64,000 nt of DNA from Pseudomonas sp. M30-35 (GTDB lineage: Bacteria; Pseudomonadota; Gammaproteobacteria; Pseudomonadales; Pseudomonadaceae), in NCBI RefSeq assembly GCF_002163625.1, contig NZ_CP020892.1, positions 3,782,001 to 3,846,000 on the forward strand, given 5' to 3'. The notes beneath the pieces were generated by a model. That model was not told the DNA's origin. It searched no databases and saw nothing but the letters and a program-made list of their open reading frames with translations. Positions 1-7,167 of the stretch are shown here, in pieces; positions within the stretch are counted from its first letter, which is position 1; the number at the start of each line of letters is the position of its first letter. The translations under genes were made by a program, and so were the position numbers.

Positions 1-332
1 CAGTAGGTCTTTATGGCCTGATCCACACCGAATGGACACACACCGCCTACAGCATGACCTGTCAGTACGAAAGCTTCCTCAGGTGCCAGCATCTTGGGCT
101 TGGCACCGAAGACGGATTTGAACTTCTGGTTGTCCAATTTGGCGTTTCCGGCCAGTACGAACAGCGCGGTATTGGTTCCAAACCCAAGCGCGAGAGTTTT
201 CGCAATTTGCCCCTCGCTAACCCCCAAGGCCGCAGCGGCTAGTGCCACCGTCGCCGTGCTTTGGTCATGCTCTATCACCTCGATATCCGAGGCATGTTCC
301 TTGAAGAATTCTCTTACCGCCTCAATCGACAT
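1..332 (-). CDS. YbaK/EbsC-family aminoacyl-tRNA deacylase, 3' part outside the window
   Basis: I translated this reading frame by hand; it stays open to the window edge, so the C-terminus is missing. The product starts MSIEAVREFFKEHASDIEV and runs 110 residues into a GHAVGGVCPFGV motif, which is typical of the YbaK/ProX-like fold that hydrolyses mischarged tRNA such as Cys-tRNA(Pro). The ATG at 332 has GAGG eight bases upstream; an in-frame ATG at 338 lies too close to it. The gene follows leuA on the same strand after about 100 bases holding a hairpin. Family assignment is firm; exact substrate is not. Confidence 0.85.
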   Translation of the reverse strand, partial: MSIEAVREFFKEHASDIEVIEHDQSTATVALAAAALGVSEGQIAKTLALGFGTNTALFVLAGNAKLDNQKFKSVFGAKPKMLAPEEAFVLTGHAVGGVCPFGVDQAIKTY

Positions 333-388
333 TTCCATTTCCTCATTATTAGCTGGCCTTCTCATTGTGACAGCCAAACAGAACACGG

Positions 389-415
389 CCATGCCGCCTA
401 AAACCGGAGGCATGG
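389..415 (-). terminator. Hairpin after leuA
   Basis: Inverted repeat of ccatgccgcc and ggaggcatgg with one mismatch and a 7-base loop, just after the leuA stop. No clear T-run follows, so it may be a weak terminator or a transcript-end stabiliser. Confidence 0.45.
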
Positions 416-428
416 ATGAGCTACAAAT

Positions 429-2105
429 TCAGCTTACTGCGGACTCCTCTGCCGAGAACCTGGCCGCTGCGCTCAACACTGCCAGAACCGACGCGGTAGC
501 GATGTTCGGATGTCGGCCCACGCCAAACCGCGAGCCGGGCACGCCCGGTATGGCGGCCTCCACAATGGCAAGTGCCACCGCATCAGAACCTGCGTCCAGG
601 CTGCGCTCCTCATAACTGTCGATGCGCAGCGGCAGGCTCAGCGCCGCCACTGTCGCGGCAATCGAGCCGTTGCCTGTACCCTCGAAGGTATTCACGTTGC
701 CACCCACATCCGCCAGTTCCAGTGCGATACCTTGTCCGTCCGCGTGCTCGAACAGGTAATGACTGCGGTAAATGAAGCCTGGCTGTTCCTGTGCCGGTAA
801 AAGGTACGTGCGTTTGAACACATCCCAAATTTGTTCGCTGGTCAGTTCCGTTTCGCTGGCGTCGGCCTGCGCCTGAACGATGGCGCTGAACTCCACCTGC
901 ATACGGCGCGGCATGACGATGCTGTGGTCACGTTGCAGCAAAAACGCAATACCACCCTTACCTGACTGGCTATTGACCCGCACGATACTGTCGTAAGTAC
1001 GTCCCAGGTCTCTGGGATCAATGGGCAGATAAGGCACGCGCCAAGGCGCATTAGCCTTTTGTACGGCAAAGCCCTTGGCGATGGCATCCTGGTGCGAGCC
1101 AGAGAACGCCGTGAATACAAGATCACCCACATACGGGTGGCGCGGGTGAATGGGCAGAGAGGTACATTCCTCAGCCACTCGGGCGACCGCAGCGATGTCG
1201 GAGAAATCCAGCCCCGGCGCAATACCCTGGGTGTAGAGATTCAGCGCCAGCGTTACCACATCGACGTTGCCGCTGCGCTCACCATTGCCAAACAGGCAGC
1301 CTTCGACCCGTTGAGCACCAGCCAGCATGGCTTGTTCGGCGCAGGCCACGCCTGTGCCCCGGTCGTTGTGTGGATGCACCGACAGTACAACGTGTTCGCG
1401 CCGCTCCAAATGTCGATCAATCCATTCGATCTGGTCGGCAAAGACGTTGGGCGTAGAGACTTCTACTGTGGTCGGCAGGTTGATGATGATCGTCCGCTGT
1501 GGCCCGGCCTGCCATGCGCGAATGGCGGCATTGCAGACGGCCAGTGAAACATCCAGTTCGGCCATGCAGAACGTCTCGGGCGAGTACTGCAAGACCCATT
1601 CAGTTTCCGGGTGAGCTTCAGTCAGTTGCTTGAACCGCGCAATGTGGCGCTCCACCATTTCGATAATCTGCGGCACGCTCATGCCGAACACAATCTCGCG
1701 CCAAGCGGGCGCGATGGCATTGTAGAAATGCACGATCACGCGCCGCGCGCCAGCTACGCTGCGTACTGTTTCGGTGATCAGGTCATCGCGCAATTGCGTC
1801 ATGACCATAGGCGTGACGTCTTCGGGAATCTGGCCTGCGTCGATGAGCTGTCGCACGATCTCGAAATCCGTGCGCGAGGCGGCGGGAAAACCTACTTCAA
1901 TTTCCTTGAAACCGATGCGTACCAGCTCATGGAACAAGCGCAGCTTGCGCTCGCGGTTCATCGGTTCAAACAGCGCCTGGTTGCCGTCGCGCAAGTCGGT
2001 GGACAGCCAGATCGGGGCTTGTGTCAGGGTGCGTGACGGCCATTGACGGTCGGCGAGATCGACCGGCAAGACGGGGCGATATTTCTGAGAAGGATCAGTC
2101 AGCAT
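429..2105 (-). CDS. leuA: 2-isopropylmalate synthase
   Basis: Condenses acetyl-CoA with 2-ketoisovalerate, the first committed step of leucine synthesis, in the cytoplasm. The 558-residue protein has the HMGL-like TIM barrel (about residues 30-310), with metal-binding Asp in STDLRDGNQ (D40) and the HPHNDRGTG histidines, followed by NGERSGNVDVV. The C-terminal third is the LeuA allosteric domain that binds leucine for feedback inhibition. Length and motifs fit the type 2 LeuA of Pseudomonas. A GTG at 2114 is in frame, but the ATG at 2105 is preferred because GGAG lies eight bases upstream. The leader upstream looks like a leucine-dependent attenuator (2116-2333). Confidence 0.96.
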   Translation of the reverse strand: MLTDPSQKYRPVLPVDLADRQWPSRTLTQAPIWLSTDLRDGNQALFEPMNRERKLRLFHELVRIGFKEIEVGFPAASRTDFEIVRQLIDAGQIPEDVTPMVMTQLRDDLITETVRSVAGARRVIVHFYNAIAPAWREIVFGMSVPQIIEMVERHIARFKQLTEAHPETEWVLQYSPETFCMAELDVSLAVCNAAIRAWQAGPQRTIIINLPTTVEVSTPNVFADQIEWIDRHLERREHVVLSVHPHNDRGTGVACAEQAMLAGAQRVEGCLFGNGERSGNVDVVTLALNLYTQGIAPGLDFSDIAAVARVAEECTSLPIHPRHPYVGDLVFTAFSGSHQDAIAKGFAVQKANAPWRVPYLPIDPRDLGRTYDSIVRVNSQSGKGGIAFLLQRDHSIVMPRRMQVEFSAIVQAQADASETELTSEQIWDVFKRTYLLPAQEQPGFIYRSHYLFEHADGQGIALELADVGGNVNTFEGTGNGSIAATVAALSLPLRIDSYEERSLDAGSDAVALAIVEAAIPGVPGSRFGVGRHPNIATASVLAVLSAAARFSAEESAVS

Positions 2106-2115
2106 GAAGAACACT

Positions 2116-2228
2116 CCAGGGGAATCGTTGGCACCCGGCTCCCCTGGCTTGGAACAAGCTGACGATGGTCGGGGTCAGGGGGAATAAGGATGGGTCATGG
2201 CACGAGTTGGTGCGCGCAGACCCCGACC
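2116..2228 (-). promoter_or_regulatory. Putative leuA attenuator with alternative hairpins
   Basis: Four segments on the minus strand. Segment 1 is GGTCGGGGTC (2219-2228). Segment 2 is CCCCCTGACCCCGACC (2167-2182). Segment 3 is CCAGGGGA (2140-2147). Segment 4 is TCCCCTGG (2116-2123). Segments 1 and 2 pair over 10 bases and segments 3 and 4 over 8. CCCCTG of segment 2 can instead pair with CAGGGG of segment 3. Segment 4 runs into the leuA Shine-Dalgarno GGAG (2114-2117). No U-run follows, so the last hairpin would block ribosome entry rather than end transcription. The leader ORF stop codon lies inside segment 2. The pairing is seen in the sequence; the mechanism is inferred. Confidence 0.65.
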
Positions 2229-2333
2229 GCAAATCAGGGGTAGTAGTCGTTGCAAAAGACAGAGTGCAGACATGAGTAGATAGAGCCCGTAGATTGCTTT
2301 GACTCCGATGTTAGGCTTGCGCACTTCGTCCAT
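2175..2333 (-). CDS. Leucine-rich leader peptide upstream of leuA
   Basis: Open frame of 52 codons from an ATG at 2333, or 32 codons from an internal ATG at 2273, ending in TGA at 2175-2177. The middle reads GLYLLMSALCLLQRLLPL, with nine leucine codons in eighteen, among them the usually rare CTA three times, twice in tandem. This is the composition of an attenuation leader for a leucine operon, and it lies directly before leuA. Neither start has a strong ribosome binding site; ACGGGC precedes the inner ATG. The peptide itself probably has no function other than ribosome stalling when charged tRNA(Leu) is scarce. Confidence 0.65.
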   Translation of the reverse strand: MDEVRKPNIGVKAIYGLYLLMSALCLLQRLLPLICGRGLRAPTRAMTHPYSP

Positions 2334-2350
2334 CTACATAAAAATAGACA

Positions 2351-2375
2351 AGTAATTTAGTAATTTGGACAAATT
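2351..2375. promoter_or_regulatory. Tandem repeat and palindrome between leuA and the AraC-type gene
   Basis: Two exact head-to-tail copies of agtaattt (2351-2366) run into the palindrome aatttg-ga-caaatt (2362-2375), nine bases before the araC-type start codon and in the region where the leuA promoter is expected. This could be an operator for the divergent regulator. It is a sequence observation only. Confidence 0.35.
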
Positions 2376-2383
2376 GCACTGAC

Positions 2384-3190
2384 ATGGGCTTTTCCTCCCC
2401 TGAAGACGGCAGCCATGTGCTCGACTTGAGCGCAGAACAAGCCTGTGGCCAGCCGGTATTCGGTGTAGCCGTACGCTACCCGGCAGGCCACGTCGTGCCC
2501 CTGCACAAGCATCCCCATGGTCATCTTATCTATGCGGATCGCGGCCTGTTGCGTGTAGAAGCCGAAAGCGGCCAGTGGCTGGTGCCTCCCACGGCAGCGG
2601 TCTGGTTACGGGCGGGCGTAGCGCACCGGCTGGTTGTGCCCGTGGCGCTTCAAGCTCACGGCCTGTTCGTGCGCGAGGATGTTTGCGACCGTCTGCCTGC
2701 GACTGATTGCGTCGTGCATGTCTCCGGTCTTCTACGCGAGTTAATCATGGCACTGACCCGAGCCGACGACCCGGCCACGTCTTCTAGGCGCATGCGTTTG
2801 CTCGGCGCGCTCTTGGTTGAAGATCTGCACACCCAGCCGGTTCTTCCGCTTCATCTGCCGTGGCCGACGGGCAGTGCAGACAGCCCGATGCAGCGCGTGT
2901 GCCAGGCACTGCTGGACAACCCAGGCGATACCACCACCGCCGCCGAATGGGCCGGCAGGCTGGCAATAGGCGACAAGACCTTCCACCGGCACTTTCTCCA
3001 ATCGACCGGCATGACTTTCGGCAAATGGCGTCAGCAACTGCGGTTGATGTCGTCGCTGACGTTATTGATGCAGGGAATACCGATCACGCAAGTGGCACTG
3101 GCTAGTGGCTACGATAGCCATAGTGCCTACACCACGGCATTCAGCAAGCAATTCGGACAGCCACCTTCCGCATTTGCAGCAAACAGATAA
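2384..3190 (+). CDS. AraC-family transcriptional regulator with cupin sensor domain
   Basis: A 268-residue protein with an N-terminal cupin (about residues 25-95; HKHPHGHLIYADRG contains the His-rich cupin motif) and a C-terminal AraC double helix-turn-helix (about 170-265; the second helix region is ITQVALASGYDSHSAYTTAF followed by KQFGQPPSAF). The arrangement matches NimR/YdeO-like AraC regulators, which often control a neighbouring transporter. Here the neighbour is the divergent leuA, so a role in leucine control or autoregulation is possible but unproven. No good ribosome binding site precedes the ATG, so the start is uncertain by a few codons. Confidence 0.88.
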   Translation: MGFSSPEDGSHVLDLSAEQACGQPVFGVAVRYPAGHVVPLHKHPHGHLIYADRGLLRVEAESGQWLVPPTAAVWLRAGVAHRLVVPVALQAHGLFVREDVCDRLPATDCVVHVSGLLRELIMALTRADDPATSSRRMRLLGALLVEDLHTQPVLPLHLPWPTGSADSPMQRVCQALLDNPGDTTTAAEWAGRLAIGDKTFHRHFLQSTGMTFGKWRQQLRLMSSLTLLMQGIPITQVALASGYDSHSAYTTAFSKQFGQPPSAFAANR

Positions 3191-3292
3191 GAACTACTAG
3201 CCAGGAACGTCGGTTGGTGCGCGTAACGGAGAGCCTACAGATGCTAGCCACGCGCAGGCTGCATGTCGTAGCGCAGTGCCATCCAAACCTTG

Positions 3293-3321
3293 TTGATAAC
3301 GAAAATCGCTCTTATTTAAAT
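3293..3321 (+). promoter_or_regulatory. Candidate promoter overlapped by a Fur-box-like site
   Basis: TTGATA (3293-3298), a 17-base spacer and TTAAAT (3316-3321) form a plausible sigma-70 promoter. Bases 3295-3313 match the 19-base Fur consensus GATAATGATAATCATTATC at 13 positions by my count. Iron control fits the imelysin-type genes downstream but is untested. Confidence 0.4.
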
Positions 3322-3363
3322 ACTGCTGTGCTGGTATGATTCCGCGCAGTTTTTCTCGGATAC

Positions 3364-4797
3364 ATGCTGATGTTGACGCTGTTGCAACGCCCTACCCCAT
3401 TGTTAGGCCTCGTTTTAGCGCTGGCCTTGAGTGGGTGTGAAAAACCACCGCAGTTCACCCAGGCCGAACCGGGTGAAGCATTCTCCGGCGGGCACACCAG
3501 CGTATCCAAAGCAGATCACAATGCTTACTCGCAACCTTCGGCAAACCTATCTCCATTGCGGCGTTTAGATTTCAGCGTCGGCAACAGCTTCTTCCGTAAT
3601 CCATGGGTCATCGCCCCGGCCACCACCATTGCGCGTGACGGTCTTGGTCCGCTCTTCAACACAAACGGCTGCCAAAACTGTCATATAAAAGACGGCCGAG
3701 GCCACCCGCCAAAGCCAGATGCAGTCACTGCCACCTCAATGTTGGTGCGTTTGTCGATTCCGGCAACAACTGCCGAACAGGCAAAAATAATTCAACACCT
3801 GGGTGTGATTCCAGAGCCGACTTACGGCGGACAGTTGCAGGATATGGCCAACCCCGGCGTCGCCCCGGAAGGCAAAGTGCGCATGAGCTATACCCTGAGC
3901 AGCGTCGAGCTTAAAGACGGCAGCAAGATTGAGTTGCGCAAACCAACGCTGAACATAACCCAACTCGGCTATGGCCCGATGCATCCAGACACGATGTTTT
4001 CGGCGCGTATCGCCCCGCCAATGATTGGCCTGGGTTTGCTCGAAGCCATCGCCGAGAGCGACATTCTCGCCAATGCCGACCCGGACGACAGCAACGGTGA
4101 TGGTATCTCGGGTCGGCCCAATCAGGTTTGGAATGATGAATTGGGGCAAACCGTGCTTGGCCGTTTCGGCTGGAAAGCTGGCCAACCCACCCTGAACCAA
4201 CAAAATGCCCATGCTTTTTCCGGTGACATGGGCCTAACCACGAGCGTGGTGAAGAACGACGACTGCACCACAGCGCAAGTTGATTGCCTGGCCGCACCTA
4301 ATGGCGGAGAACCCGAAGTCAGCGACAAGCTGCTCGCCAGCATTCTGTTTTACAGCCGCAATCTGGCGGTGCCAGTGCGCCGCGATGTTGGTAGTCCTGA
4401 AGTACTCAAAGGCAAGAACCTGTTTTACCAAGCCCAGTGCAATGCCTGCCACATAGAGAAATTCACCACGGCGGCCGATGCAGCCGAGCCTGAACTGGCG
4501 AAACAAGCCATTCGCCCATTTACCGATATGCTGCTACATGACATGGGCCCCGGTTTATCTGACAATCGTCCTGAGTTTGCTGCCACCGCTCAAGAATGGC
4601 GCACACCGCCATTGTGGGGCATTGGATTGACTGAAGTCGTTAACGGCCATACTCAGTTTTTACATGACGGTCGCGCACGCAACCTGCTCGAAGCTATTGC
4701 CTGGCATGGAGGCGAGGCCGAAGCGGCCAAACAACGCGTTTTAGCTTTTAACGCCGAGGAGCGCAAAGCGCTGCTGGCCTTTCTGAATTCGCTATAG
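3364..4797 (+). CDS. Di-haem c-type cytochrome oxidoreductase, lipoprotein (COG3488)
   Basis: A 477-residue exported protein. The signal peptide ends in a lipobox, LALSGC, so it should be lipid-anchored in the envelope. Two CxxCH haem c sites are visible, CQNCH about residue 103 and CNACH about residue 360, as in the di-haem thiol-oxidoreductase/cytochrome peroxidase-like family. It is the first gene of an operon with an imelysin-like lipoprotein and a DUF1513 protein, a set that recurs in Pseudomonas (I recall PA4371-PA4373) and is thought to serve iron handling. In P. aeruginosa a full imelysin gene (icmP) precedes this set; it is absent here. The electron donor and substrate are unknown. 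Confidence 0.88.
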   Translation: MLMLTLLQRPTPLLGLVLALALSGCEKPPQFTQAEPGEAFSGGHTSVSKADHNAYSQPSANLSPLRRLDFSVGNSFFRNPWVIAPATTIARDGLGPLFNTNGCQNCHIKDGRGHPPKPDAVTATSMLVRLSIPATTAEQAKIIQHLGVIPEPTYGGQLQDMANPGVAPEGKVRMSYTLSSVELKDGSKIELRKPTLNITQLGYGPMHPDTMFSARIAPPMIGLGLLEAIAESDILANADPDDSNGDGISGRPNQVWNDELGQTVLGRFGWKAGQPTLNQQNAHAFSGDMGLTTSVVKNDDCTTAQVDCLAAPNGGEPEVSDKLLASILFYSRNLAVPVRRDVGSPEVLKGKNLFYQAQCNACHIEKFTTAADAAEPELAKQAIRPFTDMLLHDMGPGLSDNRPEFAATAQEWRTPPLWGIGLTEVVNGHTQFLHDGRARNLLEAIAWHGGEAEAAKQRVLAFNAEERKALLAFLNSL

Positions 4798-4806
4798 GAG
4801 CTGCAC

Positions 4807-5868
4807 ATGAATCGCTCACCATTAACTCTCGCACTTCTGAGCGTTTTACTCAGCGCCTGCGCACCCAGTGATCCACAACAAAAAGTCACCTCTGCGTTAG
4901 CTGATGGCGTGATTCTGCCCGCCTACAGTTCATGGGCTGAAGCAGACCAAAAACTGGCAGCAAGCGCCCAAGCGTTCTGCGCGGGTGAGCAAGACTTGCC
5001 GCAAGCGCGTGAAGCATTCCTCGCAGCACAAAGCGCATGGGCTGGCCTGCAAACCGTTCTGGTCGGACCAATGGCTGAGGGTAACCGGGCTTGGCAGGTA
5101 CAGTTCTGGCCAGACAAAAAGAACCTTGTCGCCCGCCAAGTACAAGCGTTGCTGAAGAACAAACCACAGCTCACACCTGCCGATCTAGAGCAGGCCAGCG
5201 TCGTAGTCCAAGGTTTGACCGCGTATGAATACATCCTCTACGACGAGTCAATCGACCTGGCTGATACCCAACAGAAAACCCGCTATTGCCCGTTGATTAC
5301 CGCGATCGGTGACCACCAACAAAAGCTCTCAGCCGACGTATTGGCTGATTGGCAAGCTAAAGACGGCGTTGCCAACCAGCTCAAAGAGTTCCCTAACGCA
5401 CGCTACACCGAAGCACCTGAGGCGCTTGCTGATGTACTGCGCAGCCAGGTCACTGCAATTGATGTGCTGAAGAAAAAGCTCGGCACTCCATTGGGTCGTC
5501 AAAGCAAAGGCCAACCGCAGCCTTATCAGGCTGAAGCTTGGCGCAGCCATGCAAGCCTGGCCAATATCGCAGCGACTCTGGCCAGCGCCGAACGCATCTG
5601 GCACGGCGCCAACCAAGATGGCGTAAAAAGCCTGCTCGGTAGCGATCAGGACGCGCTGAAAAAACGCATCGACGACGCTTATGTCGACACTCGCCAGCGT
5701 CTTGCGGGCCTGCAGCGCCCACTGTCTGAACTGTTAAAAGAAGAAGACGGCCGCGCCGTGCTCAATGAGTTTTACGACAGCCTCAATGTGCTACACCGAC
5801 TGCACGAGGGTGAGCTGGCTCGAACCCTGGGCATCCAACTCGGCTTTAACGCCAACGACGGAGACTGA
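4807..5868 (+). CDS. Imelysin-family lipoprotein, degenerate
   Basis: 353 residues with signal peptide and lipobox (LLSAC). The body is the all-helical imelysin domain (residues about 35-340). The family's HxxE metal motif is normally found in a GxHxxE context; here the equivalent stretch reads GLTAYEYILYDE, so the histidine is missing, which argues against the metal-peptidase activity claimed for some members. AGGAG lies six bases before the ATG and the gene starts nine bases after the cytochrome gene, so they are co-transcribed. A role in periplasmic iron uptake is inferred from the family. Confidence 0.85.
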   Translation: MNRSPLTLALLSVLLSACAPSDPQQKVTSALADGVILPAYSSWAEADQKLAASAQAFCAGEQDLPQAREAFLAAQSAWAGLQTVLVGPMAEGNRAWQVQFWPDKKNLVARQVQALLKNKPQLTPADLEQASVVVQGLTAYEYILYDESIDLADTQQKTRYCPLITAIGDHQQKLSADVLADWQAKDGVANQLKEFPNARYTEAPEALADVLRSQVTAIDVLKKKLGTPLGRQSKGQPQPYQAEAWRSHASLANIAATLASAERIWHGANQDGVKSLLGSDQDALKKRIDDAYVDTRQRLAGLQRPLSELLKEEDGRAVLNEFYDSLNVLHRLHEGELARTLGIQLGFNANDGD

Positions 5869-6963
5869 ATGAAACGCAGAGCATTCCTTGGCCTGGCAGG
5901 CACAGCACTCGCAGCCAGCGCATTCGGTGGCTGGACACTGGTTAAAAACACCTCGCAGCCGTTACTGGTTTCAGCCCGTGACGGTAGCGATGGCCAACAC
6001 TATGCCGTCGGTTATTACCTGGATGGCAGCCAGGCTTTCGCTACCCAGGTCAAAGAGCGTTGCCACGACGTTGTGCCACATCCAAGCCAACCAATGGCAC
6101 TGTTCGTTGGCCGTCGCCCAAGTACCGAGAGTTACTTGATCGACACCCGTGACGGAAAGCTGTTGCAAACACTGACCTCGCCTGCTCAACGTCACTTCTA
6201 TGGCCACGGCGCATTTCACAAAGATGGCAACTGGCTTTACGCCACTGAAAACGACACATCTGAACCGGGGCGTGGTGTCATCAGTGTCTACCGCGTACAA
6301 GGCACTAAACTTGAGCGAGACCATGAGCTGTCAACTCACGGCGTCGGGCCACACCAATTGCTATGGTTACCCGATGGCGAGACGCTGGTTGTAGCCAATG
6401 GCGGTATTCGAACCGAGGCCGAAAGCCGGGTCGAGATGAACCTCGATGCGATGGAGCCCAGTCTGGTATTGCTCAAACGTGACGGCACACTGATCAGCAA
6501 AGAACAGCTGCCTGAGCGTATGAACAGTGTTCGCCATCTGGCAATTGCCAGCGACGGCACCATCGTCAGCGGCCAGCAGTACATGGGCGAGATAACGGAC
6601 AAAGTGCCTTTGCTGGCCATCAAGCGTCCTGGGCAAGCCTTTGAGCACTTCCCATTAGCCGAAGAACAGCGCCAGGTCATGCGTCAGTACACAGCAAGCG
6701 TGGCAATCAACAGTGAGTTACGTTTGCTGGCAATGACCGCCCCACGCGGAAGCCGTGTGTTTATCTGGGATCTAGACAGCGGCGCTGTGCGTCTTGATGC
6801 ACACATGCCAGATTGCGCTGGTGTCGGCGCCGTCGAACAGGGCTTCGTGGTTAGCTCCGGCCAAGGCCGTTGCCGTCTGTATGACTGCCGCGAAGAGAAA
6901 ATCGCCATGCAGCCCATGCAGTTGCCTGCTGGCCTGTGGGACAACCACCTGCGCCTCGCTTGA
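5869..6963 (+). CDS. DUF1513 protein, Tat-exported beta-propeller
   Basis: 364 residues. The N-terminus KRRAFLGLAGTALAASAFGG is a twin-arginine signal, so the folded protein is probably exported to the periplasm. The remainder has repeated strand-rich units with GxxLYATEND-like blades, consistent with the seven-bladed propeller predicted for DUF1513. The ATG directly follows the stop of the imelysin gene, with GGAG upstream, so translation is likely coupled. It belongs to the same conserved iron-related operon; molecular function is not known. Confidence 0.85.
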   Translation: MKRRAFLGLAGTALAASAFGGWTLVKNTSQPLLVSARDGSDGQHYAVGYYLDGSQAFATQVKERCHDVVPHPSQPMALFVGRRPSTESYLIDTRDGKLLQTLTSPAQRHFYGHGAFHKDGNWLYATENDTSEPGRGVISVYRVQGTKLERDHELSTHGVGPHQLLWLPDGETLVVANGGIRTEAESRVEMNLDAMEPSLVLLKRDGTLISKEQLPERMNSVRHLAIASDGTIVSGQQYMGEITDKVPLLAIKRPGQAFEHFPLAEEQRQVMRQYTASVAINSELRLLAMTAPRGSRVFIWDLDSGAVRLDAHMPDCAGVGAVEQGFVVSSGQGRCRLYDCREEKIAMQPMQLPAGLWDNHLRLA

Positions 6964-6973
6964 TCCTCCTGCC

Positions 6974-7013
6974 ATGACCGCCAGCCAGCCTATATTGGCT
7001 GACCGGCGGTCAT
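6974..7013 (+). terminator. Hairpin ending the imelysin operon
   Basis: Nine-base arms atgaccgcc and ggcggtcat, with a further inner pair agcca/tggct. Only a short T stretch follows; probable terminator. Confidence 0.55.
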
Positions 7014-7167
7014 ATTGCCCCCCGCATATTCTCAAGAACCAAAGTTTACCGCCGACAGAGACGACTGCAGCTTTCAATATGCGCTTGGTGCTCAACATAG
7101 AGGCTATACCTCCTCTCTAAGTGGTGCGTGCAAGCGGCTGTAAACTTTATGAATTGAGATGATAACG

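Noticed and set aside
94..615. Plus-strand frame across ybaK-like and leuA genes
   Set aside because: Both minus-strand genes have clear family motifs; this frame crosses the gap between them and looks like a shadow.
2116..2147. Rho-independent terminator before leuA
   Set aside because: The hairpin is strong but followed by TGTTCTTC rather than a T-run and overlaps the ribosome site, so translational control is more likely.
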